From contig JAGXHD010000221.1 in NCBI GenBank assembly GCA_024636395.1, positions 1 through 5,818 on the forward strand: a stretch of DNA of 5,818 nucleotides, given 5' to 3'. Below, one piece after another: positions 1 to 5,789 of this stretch (position 1 is its first letter; every line of letters starts with the position of its first letter). This DNA comes from Sulfitobacter sp. (lineage in GTDB: Bacteria > Pseudomonadota > Alphaproteobacteria > Rhodobacterales > Rhodobacteraceae). Position numbers and translations under genes: made by a program. A model generated the notes under the pieces. The model searched no databases, had not been told where the DNA came from, and worked only from the letters and a program-made list of their open reading frames with translations.

Positions 1-378
1 GATCACCGGCACCGTGGCGTATTCGGCCATCTCGTGAAGTGTTTGCTCCTCGAAGGTCCGGATCATGATGAGATCTACATAGCGCGACAATACCCGCGCC
101 GTATCCGCGATCGTCTCGCCGTGGCCGAGCTGCATGTCCGTGCCGGACAGCACGAGCGTCTGACCGCCCATTTGACGCACGCCCACATCGAAGGAGACAC
201 GGGTACGCGTGGAAGGCTTTTCAAATATCAGCGCAACTATGTGATCCTTGAGGGGCTGGTCCGCGTCGAGCGCGCCGCGTGGACGCCCCGCACGCGCGGA
301 TTTCATTGCTGCGGCATTGTCTATGATGGCACGCAGATCGGAAGGGCCGGTTTGGTGAATGTCGAGGAAATGCTTCAT
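1..378 (-). CDS. argF: Ornithine carbamoyltransferase, N-terminal part (cut by window edge)
   Basis: This is the first 126 codons of a cytoplasmic enzyme that transfers the carbamoyl group of carbamoyl phosphate to ornithine, giving citrulline in arginine synthesis. Seen directly: the start MKHFLDIHQT, then FEKPSTRTRVSF at about residues 53-63, whose STRTR (56-60) is the carbamoyl-phosphate loop of the family. GHGETIADTARVLSRYVD follows at 85-102 and MIRTFEEQ at 105-112, around another phosphate-contacting Arg. The reading frame is open to the window edge. The family is usually a little over 300 residues, so roughly 40 percent is visible and the ornithine-binding half is missing. It lies 75 bases downstream of argD on the same strand, so co-transcription is likely. 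The region before the ATG has no good AGGAGG-like site, only a weak AGAG about 9 bases upstream. Confidence 0.96.
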   Translation of the reverse strand, partial: MKHFLDIHQTGPSDLRAIIDNAAAMKSARAGRPRGALDADQPLKDHIVALIFEKPSTRTRVSFDVGVRQMGGQTLVLSGTDMQLGHGETIADTARVLSRYVDLIMIRTFEEQTLHEMAEYATVPVI

Positions 379-417
379 GGAAGAGACTCTGCTGGGTAGG
401 TCGCGGATCGGGGGACA

Positions 418-444
418 GGCCTCCGACGATGAATTTAAGAGGCC
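418..444. repeat. Inverted repeat between argD and argF
   Basis: Perfect 6-base arms GGCCTC (418-423) and GAGGCC (439-444) enclose a 15-base AT-rich loop in the 75-base argD-argF spacer. It begins 10 bases past the argD stop codon. No T tract follows on the minus strand, so it does not look like an intrinsic terminator. It could be a messenger processing or stabilising hairpin between the two genes, or chance in GC-rich DNA. Confidence 0.35.
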
Positions 445-453
445 AACTTAAGG

Positions 454-1629
454 TTAAGCCGCACTGAGGGAGGCTGCTGCGCGGTCCAGGCGGGCAACGG
501 CTTCGGCGATCTCGGCATCCGTGATGTTGAGCGGCGGCAGCAGGCGCACGACGTTATCCGCCGCTGGAACCGTGATCACCTCCTGCGCGTAGCCTGCATT
601 GACCAGATCGGCGGGGGCCACCTTGCACTTGAGCCCCAGCATGAGGCCCGCGCCGCGTACGCTTTCGAGAACATCCGGGTACGAGGCGACGAGGCCTTCG
701 AGCTTCTGGCGCAACAGGCCCGCCTTGCGATTGACCTCTGCCAGAAAATCAGGCGCTGCCACGATATCCATCACGGCGCAGCCGACCGCACAACCCAGCG
801 GGTTGCCGCCATAGGTCGAACCATGGGTACCAGCGGTCATACCGCTGGCGGCGTCTTCCGTTGCGAGGACCGCGCCAAGAGGGAAGCCGCCGCCAATGCC
901 TTTGGCCACCATCATGATATCCGGCGTCACGCCCGACCACTCATGCGCAAAAAGCTTGCCCGTCCGGCCCACACCGCATTGCACCTCGTCGAGGATCATG
1001 AGGATGCCGTGCTCGTCGCACAGATCGCGCAGTCCTTTGAGGCAGGCATCGGGCAGCGGGCGGATGCCGCCCTCGCCCTGCACTGGCTCAACCAGCACGG
1101 CGCATGTCTTTTCGTTGACGGCAGCGGTGAGGGCCTCGTGATCGCCGAAGTCGAGATGCACGAAACCCGGCAGAAGGGGGCCGAAGCCCTTGACCATCTT
1201 CTCGGAGCCTGCCGCCGCGATGCCCGCAGAGGAGCGACCGTGGAAAGAGCCCGAGAAGGTAATGATCTCGACACGCTCCGGCTGGTCTTTGTCATAGAAG
1301 TACTTGCGCGCCATCTTTACCGCCAGCTCGCAGGATTCCGTGCCGGAATTGGTGAAGAAAACCGTATCTGCAAACGTGTGCGCGACCAGTTTATCGGCCA
1401 ACGCCTGCTGCTGCGGGATCTGGTAGAGGTTTGAGGTGTGCCACAGCGCGCCCGCCTGCTCTGTCAGCGCAGCAGTCAGGGCCGGATTGGCGTGGCCCAG
1501 CGCGTTTACCGCAATGCCTGCGCCCAAGTCCAGAAACCGTCGGCCATCCGCTTCGATCAGCCATGTGCCCTCGCCTTTGACGAAGCTGAGGGGGGCACGG
1601 GAATAGGTCGGCAGAACAGAAGAGATCAT
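454..1629 (-). CDS. argD: Acetylornithine aminotransferase (class III PLP aminotransferase)
   Basis: This 391-residue cytoplasmic enzyme interconverts N-acetylglutamate semialdehyde and N-acetylornithine using glutamate; many ArgD proteins also serve lysine synthesis as the succinyldiaminopimelate aminotransferase. Seen: N-terminus MISSVLPTYSR, the phosphate loop NSGTES at 94-99, SFHGR at 128-132, EPVQGEGG at 181-188, DEVQ at 214-217 (Asp contacts the PLP ring nitrogen), VAKGIGGGFPLGA with the Schiff-base lysine at K243, HGSTYGGNPL at 269-278, and an Arg at 362 in VRLLPP for the substrate carboxylate. The length is normal for the family. The frame is open a further 33 codons upstream, but ATG 1629 is chosen because it gives the usual roseobacter-type start and has GAAAGGA eight bases before it, whereas the ATG at 1638 abuts that site directly. 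It lies upstream of argF on the same strand and is divergent from gcrA. Confidence 0.97.
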   Translation of the reverse strand: MISSVLPTYSRAPLSFVKGEGTWLIEADGRRFLDLGAGIAVNALGHANPALTAALTEQAGALWHTSNLYQIPQQQALADKLVAHTFADTVFFTNSGTESCELAVKMARKYFYDKDQPERVEIITFSGSFHGRSSAGIAAAGSEKMVKGFGPLLPGFVHLDFGDHEALTAAVNEKTCAVLVEPVQGEGGIRPLPDACLKGLRDLCDEHGILMILDEVQCGVGRTGKLFAHEWSGVTPDIMMVAKGIGGGFPLGAVLATEDAASGMTAGTHGSTYGGNPLGCAVGCAVMDIVAAPDFLAEVNRKAGLLRQKLEGLVASYPDVLESVRGAGLMLGLKCKVAPADLVNAGYAQEVITVPAADNVVRLLPPLNITDAEIAEAVARLDRAAASLSAA

Positions 1630-1637
1630 CAGGATCA

Positions 1638-1644
1638 TCCTTTC
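1638..1644 (-). promoter_or_regulatory. Ribosome binding site that decides the argD start
   Basis: On the minus strand GAAAGGA sits 8 bases before the ATG whose first base is at 1629. The in-frame ATG at 1638 overlaps the end of this motif and so has no usable spacing. This supports the shorter 391-residue protein over the longer open frame. Confidence 0.65.
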
Positions 1645-1833
1645 AGGAGCGGGAGCCGCGAAAAGCCCAAAAGGGCACGGGTGCTGCGGCGGGTCAAGTC
1701 TAGTTTGGGAGGAACAGAGGGGCACCACCGTTGCACAAGCGGCATACGGGGAGACGGCAGATCAGCTGCGGCGTCGTCGGAGCAATGTGGATGCACAATA
1801 TGTCATGCGTAGACGATGACGGAGCGGTTGGGC

Positions 1834-1939
1834 GTTTGCAAGGCCTCTCGTCCGCTCCGCTGACGCGGCGTGGCGTTCAAGCCACGTTAATGCGGCTACC
1901 GCTGCACGTCACGTCACTGAACAGCAGCGTCTTGCAAGC
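1834..1939 (+). repeat. Nested inverted repeats, possible structured RNA
   Basis: The outer arms GTTTGCAAG (1834-1842) and CTTGCAAGC (1931-1939) can pair over 9 positions, one being G-U. Inside are CCGC/GCGG around a TGAC loop (1857-1868), CGTGGC/GCCACG around GTTCAA (1869-1886) and GCGG/CCGC around CTA (1892-1902), giving a multibranched fold. It matches no RNA family I recognise; it is not a tRNA. Short GC-rich stems arise often by chance at this base composition, so this is only a candidate. Confidence 0.25.
1869..1886. repeat. Perfect 6-bp inverted repeat
   Basis: CGTGGC and GCCACG flank a six-base loop GTTCAA. This is the strongest single hairpin within the 1834-1939 cluster. It resembles a tRNA T-arm at a glance, but the loop is one base short and no acceptor or anticodon arms surround it. 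Confidence 0.4.
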
Positions 1940-1942
1940 AGA

Positions 1943-1987
1943 TTGCCCAGACTATTGGACTGTCGAGACCATTGGGTACTTGGGCAA
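1943..1987. repeat. Inverted repeat TTGCCCA / TGGGCAA
   Basis: Seven-base perfect arms (1943-1949 and 1981-1987) enclose 31 bases in the argD-gcrA intergenic region. It could close a hairpin in a rightward or leftward transcript. The function is unknown and the long loop makes it weak alone. Confidence 0.3.
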
Positions 1988-2023
1988 AATGGTATGCAGC
2001 GCCCCCGCTTACCTTGTTGCTGT

Positions 2024-2041
2024 TGCATCCGCAGGGATGCA
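2024..2041. repeat. Perfect 7-bp hairpin in the gcrA upstream region
   Basis: TGCATCC (2024-2030) and GGATGCA (2035-2041) pair perfectly around the four-base loop GCAG. No T tract follows on either strand, so it is not a terminator. It could be an operator-like palindrome or an RNA stem; nothing in the sequence decides which. Confidence 0.45.
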
Positions 2042-2111
2042 GTGCAGTCCTTATTCAAACGCGCCGGATCAGCGCCAAGCTACGCTAAAATTCAAAGGCG
2101 CCGGGACACTC

Positions 2112-2183
2112 ATGCATAAAATAGCCCGTGCTGCCCATGCGTACTTCCCCTTGATGCCTTGCGCCTGCTGTCATAGCGATTAA
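2112..2183 (+). CDS. Possible 23-codon leader peptide upstream of gcrA (speculative)
   Basis: A short ATG frame ends with TAA 20 bases before the terminator hairpin at 2204. A weak GGGA lies five bases before its ATG. The peptide starts MHKIARAAHAYF and ends with Cys-Ala-Cys-Cys-His-Ser-Asp, so three of four consecutive codons (2160-2171) are Cys, a rare amino acid. A short ORF with clustered rare codons followed by an intrinsic terminator is the plan of a translational attenuator. I do not recognise the peptide, and a 23-codon frame can occur by chance, so this is a low-confidence candidate. Confidence 0.2.
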   Translation: MHKIARAAHAYFPLMPCACCHSD

Positions 2184-2203
2184 TATAAGGGACTGAATTT
2201 GAC

Positions 2204-2230
2204 AAAGCGGTCCAACGAGGGCCGCTTTTT
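2204..2230 (+). terminator. Intrinsic terminator-like hairpin in the gcrA leader
   Basis: The arms AAAGCGGTCC (2204-2213) and GGGCCGCTTT (2219-2228) pair over 10 positions (one T-G wobble) around the loop AACGA, and the strand continues to T2230, giving a run of five T at 2226-2230. The T tract is only on the plus-strand side, so it would act on rightward transcripts. It ends 17 bases before the gcrA ATG. There is no room between it and the gcrA ribosome site (AGGGA, 2236-2240) for a normal promoter, so it either lies inside the gcrA leader as an attenuator, or ends an upstream small transcript while overlapping gcrA's own start region. Confidence 0.65.
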
Positions 2231-2247
2231 ACACTAGGGAAGCCTCC

Positions 2248-2838
2248 ATGTCCTGGACAGATGACCGCGTTGAGATTTTGAAGAAGATGTGGGGCGAAGG
2301 CCAATCCGCAAGCCAGATCGCCAAAGAACTCGGCGGTGTGACCCGCAACGCCGTCATCGGAAAAGTACACCGTCTTGGCCTGTCTAATCGGACCACCGCA
2401 GGTGCCGCCGCCAAAGCGGAGCCGAAGGCAAAGCCCGCGCCAAAGGTACCCGCCAAGGCCAAAGCCGCCGTACCCGAGCCCGAGCCTGAACCGGTATCGA
2501 CCAAGCCGGACCTCAAGACAGAGCCCGCGATTTCTCCAAGTGCTGTGCGCCCACCGCGCAATCAGATCATTCCCGCAGGCCAGCCCCTGCCACCCCAGCC
2601 TTCGGCCAACGAGATCAGCCCCGAAGCGTTAGCCAAGGTCAACGAGATCGAGAAAAAGGCCAAGAAGCTGAGCCTGATGGAGCTGACCGAGCGGACCTGC
2701 AAGTGGCCCGTGGGCGACCCGGCAACCGAGGATTTCTGGTTTTGCGGCCTTCCCGTCAAGCAAGGCAAGCCCTATTGCGAGGCCCATGTGGGCGTTGCCT
2801 TCCAGCCGATGAGCGCGCGCCGGGACCGCCGCCGCTGA
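2248..2838 (+). CDS. gcrA: GcrA cell cycle regulator
   Basis: This 196-residue DNA-binding cofactor of sigma70 RNA polymerase activates S-phase and cell-division promoters in Alphaproteobacteria, preferring GANTC sites methylated by CcrM. Seen: the N-terminal helix-turn-helix at about 1-47, starting MSWTDDRVEILKKMW and including QIAKELGGVTRNAVIGKVHRL. A low-complexity Ala/Pro/Lys/Glu-rich linker follows at about 50-125. The C-terminal sigma-interacting region (about 140-185) has CKWPVGDP, FCGLPV and YCEAH, with C151, C166, C177 and H180 forming a possible metal-like cluster. The end is Arg-rich. It is slightly longer than the Caulobacter protein, from memory about 173 residues, mainly through the linker. 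The start has AGGGA seven bases upstream. It is divergent from argD, and its leader holds a terminator-like hairpin. Confidence 0.97.
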   Translation: MSWTDDRVEILKKMWGEGQSASQIAKELGGVTRNAVIGKVHRLGLSNRTTAGAAAKAEPKAKPAPKVPAKAKAAVPEPEPEPVSTKPDLKTEPAISPSAVRPPRNQIIPAGQPLPPQPSANEISPEALAKVNEIEKKAKKLSLMELTERTCKWPVGDPATEDFWFCGLPVKQGKPYCEAHVGVAFQPMSARRDRRR

Positions 2839-2938
2839 AACGCAGGCCGCTCTGAAATAATAACCACACAGTATTGAGTTGCAGTGCGCCGCTATTGCGT
2901 GCTCTGTGCGCGGGAATTGACCGATCAGAAGGCCTCCC

Positions 2939-4561
2939 ATGCCCGCTCCAGACACCATACGCGCTGCCGATGCCATCTCCCGCCGTCTTTATGCAGCGGG
3001 CTGTCGGCACGCTTTCGGAATGCCGGGGGGCGAAGTTCTCACGATCGTTGACGCGCTCGAAGCGGCGGGGATTACGTTCATCCTGTGCAGGCACGAAAAT
3101 GCCGCCGGTTTCATGGCAGAGGCCGCGTGGCACCAATCGGGTGCTCCGGGGATACTGGTCGCCACCATCGGTCCGGGCGTGCTCAATGGTGTCAATTCCA
3201 TCGCAAATGCCCACCAGGATCGGGTGCCGCTGATCGTTCTGTCGGGTTGCGTCGACGCGGCGGAGGCGGAAACCTACACGCACCAGGTTCTTGACCATCA
3301 GGCGGTTCTGCGTCCGATCACCAAGGCGACGTTCCGTCTGAGCGCGGGTGCGGCGCATGTGATCGCGGACAAGGCAGTGGGCATCGCTCTGGAAGGGCGG
3401 CCCGGTCCGGTGCATATCGATGTGCCGATCTCGGAAGCCGATGCGCTGGTCGGTGCCACGGCACCGGCGGTGCGGGAAAAGACGGCCAGCACTGCACTCG
3501 CTGGCCTTGATCTGGAGCGCGCACGCAGATGGCTGACCGAGGCGCACCGCCCCCTAATTATCGCGGGCGTGGATGCGGTGAACCAAAACACAGGTCCGAC
3601 CCTAACGGAATTCGCCAATCGCTTTGGCATCCCTGTAATCACCACCTACAAGGCAAAGGGCCTGCTGGACGAGACACATCCGCTGTCGCTGGGCGCTGCG
3701 GGCCTGTCTCCGCTGGCGGACAAGCATCTGCTGCCCTTTGTGCAATCGGCGGATCTTATCCTCTGCGTGGGCTATGATCCGATCGAGATGCGGCCCGGCT
3801 GGCGCGATGTTTGGGATCCACGCACGACCCGCGTAATCGACATCACCGCCGAACCAAATCACCACTACATGCATCAGGCGGGCCTGCCGGTTATTGCGGA
3901 CTGTGGTGCAAGCCTCGCGGCCATCGGTGACGGCATCGAGCCCTCCCAAACATGGCCGGACGCGGACATCGAAGCGGTGAAGGGTGCGTTGGCCAAAGCC
4001 TTCCCTACGGACGATGATTGGGGGCCGGCTGCGGTCATCGATACCTGCCAGCGGCATTTGCCAATAGATACCATCGCCACCGCCGACAGCGGCGCGCACC
4101 GGATTTTGCTCTCACAGATGTGGACCTGCCAGACACCACGCGGGTTGTTGCAGTCCTCCGCACTGTGCACGATGGGATGTGCAGTGCCTCTGGCGATGGG
4201 TACGTCGTTCTGCGCACCCGAGCGCACTGTGGTGTCGTTCTCGGGCGATGCGGGTTTTCTGATGGTCGCGGGGGAGTTGTCGACGGCGGCGGAACTCGGG
4301 ATCACTCCCATTTTCGTGGTTTTCGTAGATGCGTCTCTGGCGCTTATCGAGCTGAAACAACGCCAGCGACAGTTGCGCAATGCCGCCGTGGACTTCGGGT
4401 ATCATGATTTCGCCGCGATGGGCCGTGCCCTTGGCGGCGCCGGCCACACGGTTACCAACCGCGCAGAATTGGAGGCGGCGTTGCAGGCCGCCCAAAGCGC
4501 GGATACCTTTAGCGTGATCGCCTGCACCATCGAACGAGGAGCCTATGACGGACGCATCTGA
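2939..4561 (+). CDS. Thiamine-diphosphate-dependent enzyme, acetolactate-synthase-like, substrate unknown
   Basis: This 540-residue soluble protein has the three-domain plan of the acetolactate synthase/pyruvate oxidase superfamily. Pyrimidine-binding domain (about 5-170): GMPGGEVL at 27-34, CRHENAAGFMAEA with the ylid-forming Glu at E53, and GPGVLNGVNSIANAHQD followed by VPLIVLSG. Middle domain (about 190-330): RPLIIAGVDAV and VITTYKAKGLLDETHPL. Pyrophosphate domain (about 360-530): SFSGDAGFLMVAGELSTA and FVVFVDASLALIELKQ. The classical GDG...NN cofactor signature is altered: GDA at 436-438 and Val-Asp at 463-464 in place of Asn-Asn, though D437 is kept. AAGG six bases upstream supports the start. 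The gene begins 100 bases after gcrA and overlaps the CoA-transferase gene by 17 bases, so both probably act in one pathway. Automatic pipelines would likely call it acetolactate synthase large subunit; with no small subunit nearby and a CoA-transferase partner, a catabolic 2-oxo- or 2-hydroxy-acid (or acyl-CoA) lyase or decarboxylase is at least as likely. Confidence 0.88.
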   Translation: MPAPDTIRAADAISRRLYAAGCRHAFGMPGGEVLTIVDALEAAGITFILCRHENAAGFMAEAAWHQSGAPGILVATIGPGVLNGVNSIANAHQDRVPLIVLSGCVDAAEAETYTHQVLDHQAVLRPITKATFRLSAGAAHVIADKAVGIALEGRPGPVHIDVPISEADALVGATAPAVREKTASTALAGLDLERARRWLTEAHRPLIIAGVDAVNQNTGPTLTEFANRFGIPVITTYKAKGLLDETHPLSLGAAGLSPLADKHLLPFVQSADLILCVGYDPIEMRPGWRDVWDPRTTRVIDITAEPNHHYMHQAGLPVIADCGASLAAIGDGIEPSQTWPDADIEAVKGALAKAFPTDDDWGPAAVIDTCQRHLPIDTIATADSGAHRILLSQMWTCQTPRGLLQSSALCTMGCAVPLAMGTSFCAPERTVVSFSGDAGFLMVAGELSTAAELGITPIFVVFVDASLALIELKQRQRQLRNAAVDFGYHDFAAMGRALGGAGHTVTNRAELEAALQAAQSADTFSVIACTIERGAYDGRI

Positions 4562-5753
4562 CACACCCGGCGCGCTGGACGGGCTCTTCGTGCTCGACCT
4601 GACGCGCATCCTCGCCGGTCCGACCGCCACGCAGCTGCTGGGTGACATGGGGGCGACGGTGATCAAGGTCGAGAACCCCAAGACCGGCGGTGATGACACG
4701 CGCGGCTGGGGGCCGAACTACGCAAAAAACGAGGACGGCAGCGCCTCGGATCTGTCGGCCTATTTCATGTCCTCGAATCGCAATAAGCGCTCCATCGCTG
4801 TCGATATCGCCACGGACGAAGGGCAGGACACCGTCCGCCGCCTCGCCGCACGTGCCGATGTTGTGGTCGAGAATTTCAAACCCGACGGGTTGGTGAAATA
4901 CGGGCTGGACCACGCCACACTTCGCGCAGCACACCCAAGTCTCGTGTACTGCTCGATCTCGGGCTATGGCCAGACGGGGCCGAACCGCGACAAGCCCGGA
5001 TACGACCTAATGGCGCAGGGTTTCAGCGGGATCATGTCGATCACCGGCGATCCCGACGGCGTGCCCACCAAAGTGGGCGTCGGCATCGCCGATGTGATGT
5101 GCGGCATGTATGCGACCATCGGGATCCTGACCGCGCTGCGCCACCGTGACAAAACCGGTGAGGGCCAGCATGTCGAGCTTGCGCTCATCGACGCCTCGAT
5201 GGCGTGGCTCATCAACGAGGGGCTCAATTACCTCTCCTCGGGCGCGCTGCCCCAGCGCCGTGGCAACGCCCATCCTAATATCGTACCCTATGACACGTTC
5301 GAGGTCTCGGACGGGCATTTCCTGCTGGCCGTGGGCAATGATGCCCAGTTCACCCGTTTTTGCGATGTGCTTGGTCTGGAGGAAGTCGGCGCCAGCCCGG
5401 ACTTCAAGACAAACATGGACAGGATCGCGCATCGGGATGCGTTGATGGCGCATATCCGCCCCGCGCTACTCACATGGACCAAGGCAGGGATTCTCGACGC
5501 CTTGCGCAGGGTAAAAGTGCCCGCAGGGCCGATCAACACGATCGGCGAGGCGCTCAGATCAGAACAGGCAAAGGCGCGGGGAACGGTGCGGACGATGCCC
5601 GCCAAGGGCATCGCCGGCGGCGAGATACAGCTGCTCGGCAATCCGCTCAAGTTTTCAGCGACTCCCGTCAAATACCAACGCCCGCCGCCCCGCTTCGGTC
5701 AGGACACCGACGAAGTTCTTGCAACATGGCTGAGCGAAAAACCTCCTGAATAG
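4545..5753 (+). CDS. Class III CoA-transferase (CaiB/BaiF family), SUGCT-like
   Basis: This 402-residue protein belongs to the formyl-CoA-transferase/carnitine-CoA-transferase family, which moves CoA between carboxylic acids through an aspartyl-CoA anhydride, usually as an interlocked dimer. Seen: LDLTRILAGPTATQLLGDMGA at about 17-37, VIKVENP at 39-45, SSNRNKRSIAVDI at 76-88, SISGYGQTGP at 137-146, PGYDLMAQG with the catalytic Asp at D154, KTGEGQHVELAL at 203-214, VPAGPIN at 325-331 and RPPPRFGQDTDEVL near the end. The length is typical. The motifs GDDTRGWGP, NAHPNIVPYDTF and GNDAQF closely resemble mammalian SUGCT (succinyl-CoA:glutarate CoA-transferase) as I recall it, so a dicarboxylate substrate is possible but unproven. 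The start overlaps the TPP-enzyme gene by 17 bases; AGGAG lies just three bases before the ATG, within the upstream gene, which suggests translational coupling. Confidence 0.94.
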   Translation: MTDASDTPGALDGLFVLDLTRILAGPTATQLLGDMGATVIKVENPKTGGDDTRGWGPNYAKNEDGSASDLSAYFMSSNRNKRSIAVDIATDEGQDTVRRLAARADVVVENFKPDGLVKYGLDHATLRAAHPSLVYCSISGYGQTGPNRDKPGYDLMAQGFSGIMSITGDPDGVPTKVGVGIADVMCGMYATIGILTALRHRDKTGEGQHVELALIDASMAWLINEGLNYLSSGALPQRRGNAHPNIVPYDTFEVSDGHFLLAVGNDAQFTRFCDVLGLEEVGASPDFKTNMDRIAHRDALMAHIRPALLTWTKAGILDALRRVKVPAGPINTIGEALRSEQAKARGTVRTMPAKGIAGGEIQLLGNPLKFSATPVKYQRPPPRFGQDTDEVLATWLSEKPPE

Positions 5754-5789
5754 CCCTGTATTTAGGCGGATAGCGGCAGGAATGTGCTC

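Larger units (their letters stand above)
1630..2247. other. Long non-coding region between divergent argD and gcrA
   Basis: No convincing protein gene lies in these 618 bases. It must hold the promoters for argD (leftward) and gcrA (rightward), but I cannot identify a good -35/-10 pair for either. The best rightward -10-like strings are TAAAAT at 2086 and 2117 and TAATAT at 2181, each with a poor -35. The part from about 2050 to 2200 is more AT-rich than the genes. Inverted repeats lie at 1834-1939, 1869-1886, 1943-1987 and 2024-2041, and a terminator-like hairpin at 2204-2230. By hand I find no GANTC (CcrM site) here, and no full DnaA box. A plus-strand frame at 1731-2183 is open but begins with TTG, has no ribosome binding site and reads as non-coding. 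Confidence 0.7.

Noticed and set aside
823..1434. 203-codon plus-strand open frame inside argD
   Set aside because: It is antisense to argD, whose motifs and catalytic residues are all intact. Long antisense frames are common in high-GC genes.
1661..1676. GCCC/GGGC hairpin with a T4 run on the minus strand upstream of argD
   Set aside because: The stem is only 4 bp and the T run only four, too weak to call a terminator or attenuator, although its place in the argD leader mirrors the gcrA hairpin.
1669..1697. TTGACC at 1692-1697 on the minus strand as an argD -35 element
   Set aside because: No acceptable -10 lies 16 to 18 bases downstream (the strand reads CCTTTT there).
1786..1797. TGTGGATGCACA, resembling overlapping DnaA boxes or a palindromic operator
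   Set aside because: Each nine-base reading differs from the DnaA consensus at two positions, it stands alone, and it is about 450 bases from gcrA.
1864..1890. tRNA T-arm-like stem-loop
   Set aside because: The loop has six instead of seven bases, and no acceptor stem, D-arm or anticodon arm is found around it.
1731..2183. 150-codon open frame on the plus strand between argD and gcrA
   Set aside because: It begins with TTG, has no ribosome binding site, and its Cys/His/Met-rich translation resembles no protein I know and lacks the codon pattern of the neighbouring genes. It shares its end with the 23-codon leader candidate only because they are the same frame.
2199..2235. TTGACA (2199-2204) with TACACT (2230-2235) as a gcrA promoter
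   Set aside because: The spacing is 25 bases, far from the usual 16 to 18, and the start would fall within the ribosome binding site region.
2756..3547. 263-codon minus-strand open frame over the gcrA end and TPP-enzyme start
   Set aside because: It is antisense to two well-supported genes; the translation is Arg-rich with no recognisable domain.
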